Of a stretch of 16,366 nucleotides of DNA, positions 8,272-16,366 are shown in pieces. This stretch comes from Basidiobolus heterosporus B8920 (Eukaryota; Basidiobolomycota; Basidiobolomycetes; Basidiobolales; Basidiobolaceae). Location: positions 1 through 16,366 of the forward strand of contig JNET01030059.1 of NCBI GenBank assembly GCA_000697455.1, read 5' to 3'. The notes below the pieces were generated by a model. The model did not search any database and was not told the DNA's origin. It worked only from the letters and a program-made list of their open reading frames with translations. The position numbers and the translations under genes were made by a program. Every line of letters begins with the position of its first letter. The first letter of the stretch is position 1.

Positions 8272-9363
8272 ACCAGCCACTGTTTCCGCATAAATTTATC
8301 CATATTTATTAATGGTGAAGTTTGTAATTCGTCCTAAAAAAGCGCTATTTGAATTTCTAAGTGTGATGAGAATAAGTTGATGAAACAGATGGATATGTAA
8401 GTATTCAATCCTTATTACTACCAGATGTACTATACGGATTATAGAATCCCAAAAAGCGGTGTGGAGTCTGTGGTCACTGTATTAAGTTCGGGATCGCTGG
8501 CAAATCTTGTAATGCCAATCCTATCTGATGAAGCCACCGACACACAGGAGTCCAGAAGAGCGAGTCTTACTCCGGATAGTGGCGCATGCAAATCCATCTC
8601 AATTCTGAGCTGTGAGTACTTGTCATGTCATGTAGAGCAGATTCTATGGATAAGAACCATGAGGCTGTAATGGAGATATTTCTTGCCGATGAACTGTTTT
8701 AGATCCATTAGTCTACATGAAAGCTCAAACTACCCAGAACTTTAAAATTCGTATTATTGAAATATTGCACAATTGCTCATATTACTAATGCTCTGAAAGT
8801 ATGATTCACTCGCACACTCTCGAGCTGCCATTCTTAGCATTGATATTATTTGTCAAGAGCACAATCCACTGAGGATGCTTTGATCTGTCCGGGAGTAGTT
8901 ATCAGTGATGAAAGTTGATGGTAGCTGGATGCCTCTAGAACTTTATTATACAAAGTAGATGAAACACCTCAGCCGTCGTCTTCTGCACACAAACTTCTAA
9001 CGAATTATAGACCATAATGACCCAAAAATGGTACTTTCTTTCAAATATACTCAAGGCTTATGGGTGGCAAAGTGGCATATACATACATTCATACACATAT
9101 GTATATATATATGAATGGACAATTACAAGCCACCAAACGTGACCTGCTTGATTGAAGCAAAGTGTGAGCTGTTGTTATTTGAATTCAATCACTTTTACTA
9201 TTTCATGTGAGTTGTATCTCTTCGTATCCAGAAGGAGTAAAAGTGTGTATACGATTCCAAAAACATTGTCGTTAATACTATCCTTGCTTGAATAGAACGT
9301 TTGATCAACGACAAGGTTGAATAGAATGCCGTGGATATCAGGTCAATATTAGCAATTCTTTGA
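8272..9363. other. Spacer between copy 3 and the relic A flank
   Basis: About 1.1 kb of AT-rich DNA. It includes an 81-codon plus-strand frame at 8425-8670 with no recognisable domain, which I do not accept as a gene. It also includes a TA-rich imperfect palindrome at 9086-9117. Nothing else was recognised. Confidence 0.5.
9086..9117. repeat. TA-rich imperfect palindrome
   Basis: A 32-base inverted repeat, opening CATTCATA and closing TATGAATG, with a TA-dinucleotide run in its right half. By hand, thirteen of sixteen positions pair. It could extrude as a hairpin or be a plain microsatellite. No terminal repeats or coding sequence point to a mobile element. Confidence 0.5.
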
Positions 9364-9796
9364 GTATATTAGAGCGTTCCATTGAGTATCAGGATATTTT
9401 GTAAATTATCCTTATGGGCCACTTCAACGTTCTATTTAACGCCAATACCAATACTAGCGTCTACAAATCTTTTTGAGTTAGTCATCTATACGTTTACGAA
9501 TCTGTTGGATTTACACGATATACAAGCTTGCAAATCCCCCACAACAGTTGGCCCAAAGTGTTATCCAGCGTCTGTTTTAGGTAGTATCGAATACGGGGAA
9601 GGTAACCGGAATTTTCCTTTTTATAATCCAACCCACATATCTGATTCTAGACTAATGAACAGTATGCCAGAGAGTGAGCAGCATTAGCCATTAAAGATCA
9701 AATCTAGATTTGACTATTCAGAATATCCACAGATGTTTGTGTGGCTTATTAGATATACAGAATAGATAGCTGTGTTCACACAAGATATATATAACT
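9364..9796. repeat. Diverged duplicate of a 3' flank, copy A
   Basis: This aligns with 11144-11505 over its whole length. Shared landmarks are TATTAGAGC at the left edge, TTTAAC followed by CCAATACCA (9435-9450 here), TTTTAGGTAG, ACCCACATATCTGATT, GAGCAGCATTAGCCA and GATCAAATCTAGATTT. The clearest 150 bases are roughly three-quarters identical by eye. This copy carries about 80 extra bases between 9450 and 9575. Differences are spread over all three codon positions, so a 101-codon plus-strand frame here is not a conserved gene. It lies downstream of relic A, as its partner lies downstream of relic B. Confidence 0.75.
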
Positions 9797-10142
9797 AAAG
9801 TGCAGTCACAAATCATTTTAGCCCAGGTTGTGAAGAGATAGGGATAGTCGGTATTGAGCCTGGTATTCTGTTATTGATCATCACAACAGAACAGCTACTG
9901 CTTGCGAACATATATTTTACCGTTTACTATGCTTACTTGGTATATGGCATACACTGATTTAAAAAATTTTACATTTCTCTGACAAATCGACAATCGTTAA
10001 TTGCAGTTAGTTTTTATCATGTTCGGACAATTTGAATCAATCCAAGCCTTACGACAGTAAACAACCTAAATAGAGAGGTTTTATTATCACAAAATTATTT
10101 GAACTGTTTTCGTTGCAAGCAGTAATGTTGAGAGGGTTATGT
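9797..10142. other. Unassigned stretch downstream of relic A
   Basis: About 350 AT-rich bases with no recognisable coding or repeat content. By position it should hold the 3' two-thirds of relic A, but no transporter motif can be read in any frame, so that part is deleted or beyond recognition. Confidence 0.45.
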
Positions 10143-10577
10143 TTTAGCATAGTTAGCAACTGGGATACTAATGGCCACAAATAGTCTAGACATCGTTCCC
10201 ATGATGCTGTGAGCGGCGTTTGTTGAAGTTTTAGTCATGTTTGTTCCAGCTGCAAAGAAAAGCTCGTGGGGTAAAGTGACCATATATAACCGCATTTGTT
10301 AGCTGCCAAGCCCGCACCAAGACCATAAAAACAAACAATCAGCGACGAGAACACTAAATCTAAAGCCTGAATTCTAGATAGCTCGGGGGGGGCAAGTATC
10401 AAGGCAACTTTCGTCATAGTCACCCATGTCCTAGTTTCCCATCATCGGTTTGAGAATGTTGGAGGCGGTGACATTGAAGTGATCAGCAAATGAATTCAGC
10501 GCAGTGATTACGCCACAAAACCAAACGCATGGAGTGGACTTCATCTTGTTTGAACTACAGGGAGTTATCGGAAATGG
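10143..10577 (-). pseudogene. Relic A of a hexose transporter gene
   Basis: A broken sugar-porter copy, best aligned to relic B. Reading on the minus strand, 10577-10440 matches the N-terminal segment of relic B (about 12640-12500), including the stretch giving TPCVWFCGVITA. The part around 10430-10250 matches helix 2 and the following loop, and 10245-10143 matches helices 4-5 after loss of about 100 bases (counterpart 12210-12300). The start codon, TATA box and first codons are deleted: sequence jumps from 10577 to the conserved 12-mer at 10586-10597. Frames are interrupted and there is a run of eight G at 10385-10392. Everything after about helix 5 is missing. No product is expected. Confidence 0.85.
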
Positions 10578-10585
10578 ACCACAAA

Positions 10586-10597
10586 AAATTGAATGAA
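10586..10597 (-). promoter_or_regulatory. Promoter 12-mer remnant of relic A
   Basis: The gene strand reads TTCATTCAATTT, identical to the blocks before copy 3 and relic B, but the TATA box and start codon that should follow are deleted. It marks the old promoter and fixes one edge of the deletion. Confidence 0.6.
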
Positions 10598-11143
10598 ACA
10601 TTTCACCATTTATTGCCGAAATACTTCCATTTTTATTTAGAATATTTTATTTACAAACTTTCTCCAGCTTTCGATTGTTGGGGTAAAAATCACTTAAACG
10701 AAAATATGGTTTGTCAAAATCAACCCGAGTAATGTTTCGATTATTGAGACTTGGTAAAACTCTGAAACACCAATCACCCGAACAATCCTCAGATGATTAA
10801 TGTCACAAACAAGGCTACACAGAGTGAATTGATCTCTAGTGCTTATTTCTTAATACTGAGAGGTACTTTTAGTCTCGGGGTTAAAATCGAGAGCAGAGTA
10901 CGCAAAGATAGTACGATTATATTTATCTATTATATATTTATTACCAAGGGAATACTGAATTAGAGTGGAACATACACAACTACTACGATATATCGCCAGT
11001 TAATTAGAAAGATGCCATGGAATAATAAAACTTACATGATTCCCGGCCAAGGAGCAGAAAATGGATTGGGTGAATCCGACACTCTTGGAAAGAAAGATGA
11101 ACAATATCAACAACGCTTCTTGATTGTTAACGCATCAATATGA
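10598..11143. other. Spacer between relic A promoter and the relic B flank
   Basis: About 550 AT-rich bases. CCATTTATTG (10608-10617) resembles the CCCATTTATTGG found upstream of relic B near 12769, so homology between the two promoters probably extends somewhat further. No gene was found. Confidence 0.45.
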
Positions 11144-11505
11144 ACCTATTAGAGCACATTATTGGCTAAAAGTATGTCCCAGCGCTCACTTTTTCGGACG
11201 ATTTCACATTTCGATTTAACACCAATACCAAAACCCTTCCGATAATTGGCTTTAAGTGCTCTTCACTATCCATTTTAGGTAGCATTGAATGCAGTGAAAG
11301 TAACCCGAATTTTCTATTACCACAATCTAACCCACATATCTGATTTTGGATTAATGAGAGGCATGGCAGAAAATGAGCAGCATTAGCCACCCAAGATCAA
11401 ATCTAGATTTAACCGTCCAGAACATCTACGAGTGCTATTGCAGTTTAATGAAATACAGAAGTGGAGTGACTAGTTGTGTCCATCCAAGATTGATAAACAG
11501 AAGTC
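11144..11505. repeat. Diverged duplicate of a 3' flank, copy B
   Basis: This is the partner of 9364-9796 and lies just downstream of relic B. It shares the same ordered landmarks but lacks about 80 bases between 11230 and 11273. The plus-strand frame seen in copy A is interrupted here, so no protein is conserved. The pair shows that a unit of transporter gene plus 3' flank was tandemly duplicated and then drifted. Confidence 0.75.
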
Positions 11506-11540
11506 AACAGCCAAGGAACAAATTATGCAAAATGTTTTTA

Positions 11541-12647
11541 CTATACAGTTGGCTCGAGGTTAGGCTTGGATTGTATATTATAGTGTGCAAGTATCATTAA
11601 CACACACATACCAATACCACTCGTATACAACAATGCCTTTTTCTCAACCTTATCGCTTAGAACAATTATACTAAGGCTGAAAACCAAATTAACGATAGCT
11701 AAACTTACGGCCAAGTAGATAGTGTTTTCGATACTGAGGATGTTGTTGAAAATTTCGGGAGAAAAGAAAACCATATTGGCGGCACACGTGTATCGTGTGT
11801 AGCTTTGCATGGTTATAGTTATTTCGCAGAGACAACGGATATGCTTGTTCTTCAATACTCGATCAAGATTGAGGTAATTGTCCTTACTACTCTCATCGCA
11901 TGCAGTGGTGACCTTTTCGTTCGATTCAGCTTCAATCATAGATCCTTTATAAATTGCTTTTGAACCTTTTCCGGCATCATTGGTTTTTTTCTGAGAGAAA
12001 AGATGGCTCGGGACATCAAGACAGACCGGTAATAGCATTATTTGAAGCAAAGGTGGGAAGATGGCAATCCCGAACAGGTACTTCCAGTCTAATTCACTAG
12101 TCAATTGGATACTAGCACAATTAGCAGCCACAATACCAATAACCATGAATACTTTAGACATGGTTTCCTGAATGCTACGTGCAGCATTCGTTGAAATCTC
12201 AGTAATATATGCTGGAGTAATGACTAAACCAGTACCGCAGGCAATACCAACAACAATGCGACTTACAATGAACTCGACTACTGTAGTGGCATTTGCCACC
12301 AGGATAATGCCAGCTATGAAGAAAAAATTAGTGAATAAAAGTGACCACTTATAACCGTATTTGCTAGCTGCCGGACCAGCAGCAATACCACCCAACAAAC
12401 AACCAACGCCGAAAGTGCCAACATCCAAAAAATAAAGACCAGATAGCTCATAGGGACAACTACTTTCGTCATCGTCATCTATGCTCCAGTATCTCATCAC
12501 TGGTTTGGGAGTGGGGGCGGCGGCATTGAAACCAGCAACGAATGAAGTTAATGTAGCGGTCACGCCACAAAACCAAACGTATAGAGTAGACTTGATGTTT
12601 AAATTGTGGATAGAGTTATTGGAATCGGCATTATTAACGCTCGGCAT
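11541..12647 (-). pseudogene. Relic B, truncated and diverged hexose transporter
   Basis: An uninterrupted 368-codon frame when started at the ATG matching the other copies (12647, MPSVNN). The frame stays open upstream to an ATG at 12773, but that lies beyond the TATA element and is unlikely to be used. Helices 1-9 can be followed, with the R130 to E150 block kept, but key motifs are gone: GRK in loop 2-3 is SKYGYK (95-100), QQLSGIN is replaced around 284-291, DRVGRK is DKVEKK (332-337), and the outer-loop NCD and PACLP are lost in favour of an acidic stretch. Homology stops after YTSGIGMCV (341-349). The final residues are unrelated, so helices 10-12 with GPIPW and PETKG are absent. It is probably a pseudogene without transport activity. 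A diverged sensor-like or regulatory protein is a less likely alternative, suggested only by the open frame. Confidence 0.75.
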
Positions 12648-12701
12648 GCTTTGGAACGATTTGCTCCAACAATTTTGACGAGTCGCAGAGTTACCTAGGT
12701 A

Positions 12702-12721
12702 CTTATAGAAAATTGAATGAA
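12702..12721 (-). promoter_or_regulatory. TATA-like element and 12-mer of relic B
   Basis: On the gene strand TTCATTCAATTT (12721-12710) runs into TTCTATAAGT, with TATAAG at 12707-12702, 55-60 bases before the ATG at 12647. Spacing matches copies 2 and 3. This supports the 12647 start over the upstream in-frame ATG. Confidence 0.55.
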
Positions 12722-13992
12722 TCCTTGACATAATACATTGGAGTAAAAATACAAGTTTTAGACATCTGCCCATTTATTGGCTAGTATTTATAGCTCACCA
12801 TGGGATACAGCAGTAGGACATTGTAAATAAGTGTATTCACAGCGTCGACAATCCCATGAAGATGTGATTAAATTCTGGTTGTTCTATGAAATTTATTTGT
12901 GAGTGGGAAACATATTCTGGTTGATATCTGGAACTTTTGGATACTTTATCAAGTGTAGAATATTTGGCAATACTTGAGAATAATTTAAGAAATGATTAGG
13001 TGCAATGCTAAACTATCTCAACAAACGATTCACTATTTGTAGAGATAATTCCATTATCCCTATTAGAGTGCGTTACACTGGTGTACAATAACGTAATGTG
13101 TGTGTTGCAATTACGCTGGTTGAAAACTTTCATACAGCAATCTTTGTGTCGTGACAATGGCAATAGCGGTGGCCTTGCTTAGGGTTCGTAAGTCAACATT
13201 TATAATCTAAGAAATCACTTATGGCTAATAAATTTAACTTTTAATGAAGACGAGGATAGGTTAGCCGCTCTAAATCTAGACGTTGCCAGCGTCAAAAGCC
13301 ATCTACCTGAAAAAGAATAAACGATCTCAGATCCAGTTATCTAGTTTTTTATGTCACCATCTAGATTTTTGAAAGCTAGAATGGCTATTTGAAGCTGGAG
13401 GTAACTATGTCGGACTAGACGTTCCAAACACAGTTTATAATCTGAATCCTGGATGGCGAAGCCCCAAATATCTAGGCGCCTAGAAGTGCGCTTTTTTACT
13501 CAGCCAAGTGGCGTATATTACCCTGTTCCAATTATTTCATGCCACGTACGGGAAATAGGTCATTGTAGCAAAGATATTCAATTCATGTGGAGCACCTGAA
13601 ACCACTACAACAATGGACATCAGACTAACGAAGTTGATTGAAGAATGCGCAGGTTTTGAATCAGTGATTTTCATATATGCTGAATGCTTGAGTTGGACGT
13701 ACGCTGCTAAATGATGGCCATTGAACTATCAGTGGAAACTAGACTTAGCGTATTACTAAATATTGTGAGTGAGCAGTATTCTAACCAATAGGCCAATATG
13801 ATTATCTGAAATCGGCAATATAGAGTATTATAATAAAAAGATGATAGCGAATTTAGATTTACAGTATATTACGACAATACTCAAATTTTAGGAGTAGCAA
13901 CATGATTTGTATATATCTACATGAATAAGCAGTGTGGGGTATCTGCAGTTAGTACGATTGACCGTGGTAGAGTACGGACCATCATTAGACTC
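12722..13992. other. Spacer between relic B and copy 4
   Basis: About 1.27 kb of AT-rich, non-coding sequence. It holds a perfect 14-base palindrome at 13471-13484. It may also hold a very diverged third copy of the 3' flank: CTATTAGAGTGCGTT near 13061, and GAGTGAGCAGTATT near 13769 matching GAGTGAGCAGCATT of copy A. No gene was recognised. Confidence 0.45.
13471..13484. repeat. Perfect 14-base palindrome
   Basis: TCTAGGCGCCTAGA is its own reverse complement and is GC-rich within AT-rich surroundings, about 510 bases downstream of the copy 4 stop. It could be a site for a dimeric DNA-binding protein or a chance occurrence. Confidence 0.4.
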
Positions 13993-15402
13993 TTATCGCT
14001 TTACCACTTGATTTGGGTTGTGTCCTTTGGTCTCTGGAACGAGGAAGAAGGTGTAAGCGACACCAAGAGCACAAATAACTGCATATGGTAAAAATGCGTA
14101 GTCACCAAGACCATCCTTCATCGGAGGGAATGTTTGGCCGATGACAAAATTGAACAGCCAGTTGACAGCAGTCGCTGTAGAGCTTACGGCACCAATAGCA
14201 TAGGTAGGAATCAGTTCAGGTACCAACATCCAAGGGAGAGGACCGAGGCCGACACAAAATGTTGCTGAGAAGAGCATTACGGAAACTATCATAAGGATAT
14301 CGATATCATAGAGTGAGGCGACCACAATCAGTACAGAGCAAACACACATTCCAATCCCACTGATATACAACAATAGCTTTCTGCTAACCCGATCGATCAA
14401 AAAAACCGAGGAAAATGTCATGACCAGATTGAATGTTGATAAAGCTACAGTAACATATTGCGAGTTTTCAACACCGAAAATGTCATTGAAGATATTGGTT
14501 GAGTAGTATACGACACTGTTGATACCAGAGAGTTGCTGGTAGGCATGCATTATCACAGCTATGAAGAAAAGTCCACGAAGATGAGTATCTTTAAGAACCT
14601 GGACAATATTAAGGGTAACTTGTTTGTCGCTAGCATTTACCAATGTAGTAGTCAAATCATTGAACTCGTTGTCAATAATACATCCTTTGCGAAGCCTTTG
14701 TAACGCAATCCTTGCCTCGTCAACTCTATTCTTGGACAAGAGGTAGTTTGGTGTCTCGGTACAGAACGGTAATAGCAGCACTTGAAGAACGGGAGGTACG
14801 ATAGCAATACCAAACAAATATCTCCATCCAGGGGCATTGGACAAACCAAGGCCAGCACTATTAGCGACTAAGATACCGGCCACCAATAATAGTTGATACA
14901 TAGTTCCAAGAATACCGCGAGCAGCATCTGTTGAAATCTCAGCCACATACATTGGAGCTATTACTGAACCGGCACCGCATGCTATGCCAATAATGACGCG
15001 ACCAGCGATGAACTGAGCCACAGTACCAGCGGTAGCAATGAGAATGGCTCCAGCGATGAAGAAGATATTATTAATCAGTAAGGTGTATTTTCGCCCAATC
15101 TTATTTGCGGCTGGGCCGGCGGTCAAACCGCCAACTAAACCACCAATAGCAAATATACCAACGGCGAGACCCCAGGTCCCGGATGACATAGGGAGGCAGG
15201 CAGGGAGTCCGCTATCACCATATGTGCTCAAGTCACAGTTTCTAATCACAGATTCGGGAGTATTTGGTGCAGCACTATTAAAACCCGAAGCAAATGAAGC
15301 TAGTGAAGCGGTTAATCCGCAAAGCCAAATGTATGGGGTAAATTTTAGGTCTTTAGAGTCCAACTCTGGAATATCAAGGGTACGTTTCTTAGTATCAGAC
15401 AT
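13993..15402 (-). CDS. GLUT-like hexose transporter (MFS sugar porter), copy 4
   Basis: A complete 469-residue transporter when started at the ATG that aligns with the other copies (15402, MSDTKK). An in-frame ATG at 15489 would add 29 residues, MSNGMDLHVQ onward, which have no counterpart in copies 2 or 3, so the shorter form is preferred. Signatures kept are NKIGRK (100-105), PMYVAEIS, ETP (216-218), QQLSGIN (289-295), GLGPLPW (385-391) and PETKG. Like copy 3 it has Ser at 340 in DRVSRK. It is the most divergent intact copy, with changes such as VNASDKQ in the central loop and PETKGHNPN at the end. Codon use is AT-richer than copy 2. No TATA box stands at the distance seen for the other copies. 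It is probably a plasma-membrane hexose carrier whose expression may differ from its paralogues. Confidence 0.93.
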   Translation of the reverse strand: MSDTKKRTLDIPELDSKDLKFTPYIWLCGLTASLASFASGFNSAAPNTPESVIRNCDLSTYGDSGLPACLPMSSGTWGLAVGIFAIGGLVGGLTAGPAANKIGRKYTLLINNIFFIAGAILIATAGTVAQFIAGRVIIGIACGAGSVIAPMYVAEISTDAARGILGTMYQLLLVAGILVANSAGLGLSNAPGWRYLFGIAIVPPVLQVLLLPFCTETPNYLLSKNRVDEARIALQRLRKGCIIDNEFNDLTTTLVNASDKQVTLNIVQVLKDTHLRGLFFIAVIMHAYQQLSGINSVVYYSTNIFNDIFGVENSQYVTVALSTFNLVMTFSSVFLIDRVSRKLLLYISGIGMCVCSVLIVVASLYDIDILMIVSVMLFSATFCVGLGPLPWMLVPELIPTYAIGAVSSTATAVNWLFNFVIGQTFPPMKDGLGDYAFLPYAVICALGVAYTFFLVPETKGHNPNQVVKR

Positions 15403-15489
15403 TATCTCCGAGAAGATCTTGTCAAATATGCTAGTATGCAAGTATGAAAACTGAATATTCTGAACGTGCAAATCCATCCCATTGCTCAT

Positions 15490-16366
15490 TTTTAAGCATG
15501 CCTGGTTCAGCGCCGATTACTAGTGTTTACAAATCATTTAAATTCCACTATCACCACATTCCCGAATTTAACTTTCATGAAATCTAAAAACGAATGTCTC
15601 CACAATGGCGTGTTCATAGTGATGTACATCGCCTACTTTAGATCATTTTAATTACGATTAGAGTGTTAAGAATTTTCTACAAGCGCAAGTCAACTAATAT
15701 ATCCGATTATCCTGACTTCCTTCTGACGAAAAACCTCTTATATCAAATCAAGCAGGAGGAGTTAAATTTAGATTTAGTTATCTAGAAATCTTGTGACACT
15801 AGTGTAACTTACAAAATAGGTAAATAAGTTGAGGGCTCATGACCTAGCGGGATACGAATAACTCTAAATAAAACCATCCAATGGATAAAGCCATGCTTAC
15901 AAAGGTTATGATCCCAATTTAAAAATGTGTAATCCAATGAAGTTGGAAACAAAATAACGTAATTGGCATCCGAGAGTTAACTTTGTCATTATTCACTACG
16001 CTCGCTTAGGGCACTCTTCGGATGAATAGAAAACTAACCAGTTGCTAAAATTATGAAATTTACTTCGTATCTAATATAGAACACCGTTGCATAATGCTTC
16101 TAGTGACCAGATAAAAATATCAGGTATGAGTACTGGTGATCAGGGTGGGCTCTTCTGAAAACAGATAGATCAATATTCAAGATTAAATGAGGATAGAACT
16201 CCAAGGCAGGAAAAATGTAGATAAAAGCATTAGAACACTATAAGTTTCAGTAAAAAGGAATCCAGCTTCATTGTGTTTGTATCCAACAGACGACTACATT
16301 GGTTGACAGTTTAGGTTATTCTCGACTCACTTTATTGTTCATATACAAAGGGTAAATGAACATGTA
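15490..16366. other. Upstream region of copy 4, right end of window
   Basis: About 880 AT-rich bases with no credible gene, RNA or repeat. The promoter of copy 4 should start here, but neither a clear TATA box nor the TTCATTCAATTT block of the other minus-strand copies was found. Confidence 0.5.

Noticed and set aside
8425-8670. 81-codon plus-strand frame divergent from copy 3
   Set aside because: No domain, no promoter or polyadenylation pattern, and a length expected by chance in this composition.
9086-9117. Terminal inverted repeat of a transposon
   Set aside because: The repeat is one local palindrome with a TA run. No second end or transposase sequence was found.
9382-9687. 101-codon plus-strand frame in flank copy A
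   Set aside because: The duplicate at 11144-11505 has interruptions in the same frame, and differences fall evenly over codon positions, so it is not under protein selection.
12648-12773. Upstream 42-residue extension of relic B
   Set aside because: It crosses the TATA element, and no paralogue has it. The ATG at 12647 aligns with the family start.
15450-15465. Heat shock element near the copy 4 start
   Set aside because: GAATATTC is one correct pair of half-sites, but the third is at the wrong spacing, so a heat shock element is not supported.

Overview
The window reads as nuclear DNA of a fungus, probably an early-diverging, AT-rich lineage. The evidence is intronless long reading frames, TATA boxes about 50-60 bases before the start codons, AATAAA signals after stops, a fungal-type hexokinase, and sugar porters whose motifs resemble animal GLUT proteins more than yeast HXT proteins. 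Kickxellomycotina or Harpellales is a guess from general appearance and is not proven by the sequence.

Layout. Positions 1-63 are the last 20 codons of a plus-strand sugar transporter (copy 1) cut by the window edge. A complete plus-strand paralogue follows (copy 2, 956-2362). A complete hexokinase lies on the minus strand (3531-4919), with a TATA box and a row of CGG triplets upstream. At 5743-5761 there is an exact 19-base Tn5 mosaic-end (Nextera) adapter sequence. It is a library artefact, so continuity across that point is unproven. To its right lies a minus-strand array: copy 3 (6790-8199, intact), relic A (about 10143-10577, heavily deleted), relic B (about 11541-12647, open frame but without its last three helices and several family motifs), and copy 4 (13993-15402, intact). 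Relics A and B are each followed by the same diverged non-coding 3' flank (about 9364-9796 and 11144-11505), so they arose by tandem duplication of a gene plus its flank.

Function. The intact transporters would import hexose across the plasma membrane, and the hexokinase would trap it as hexose 6-phosphate. The region is therefore a hexose uptake and phosphorylation cluster with birth-and-death evolution of the transporter family. Copy 2 uses GC-rich codons and has a strong TATA box, so it looks the most highly expressed. Copies 3 and 4 are more AT-rich and share a Gly-to-Ser change in a conserved loop. No tRNA, rRNA, CRISPR array or transposon was recognised, and the long intergenic stretches hold only short motifs.
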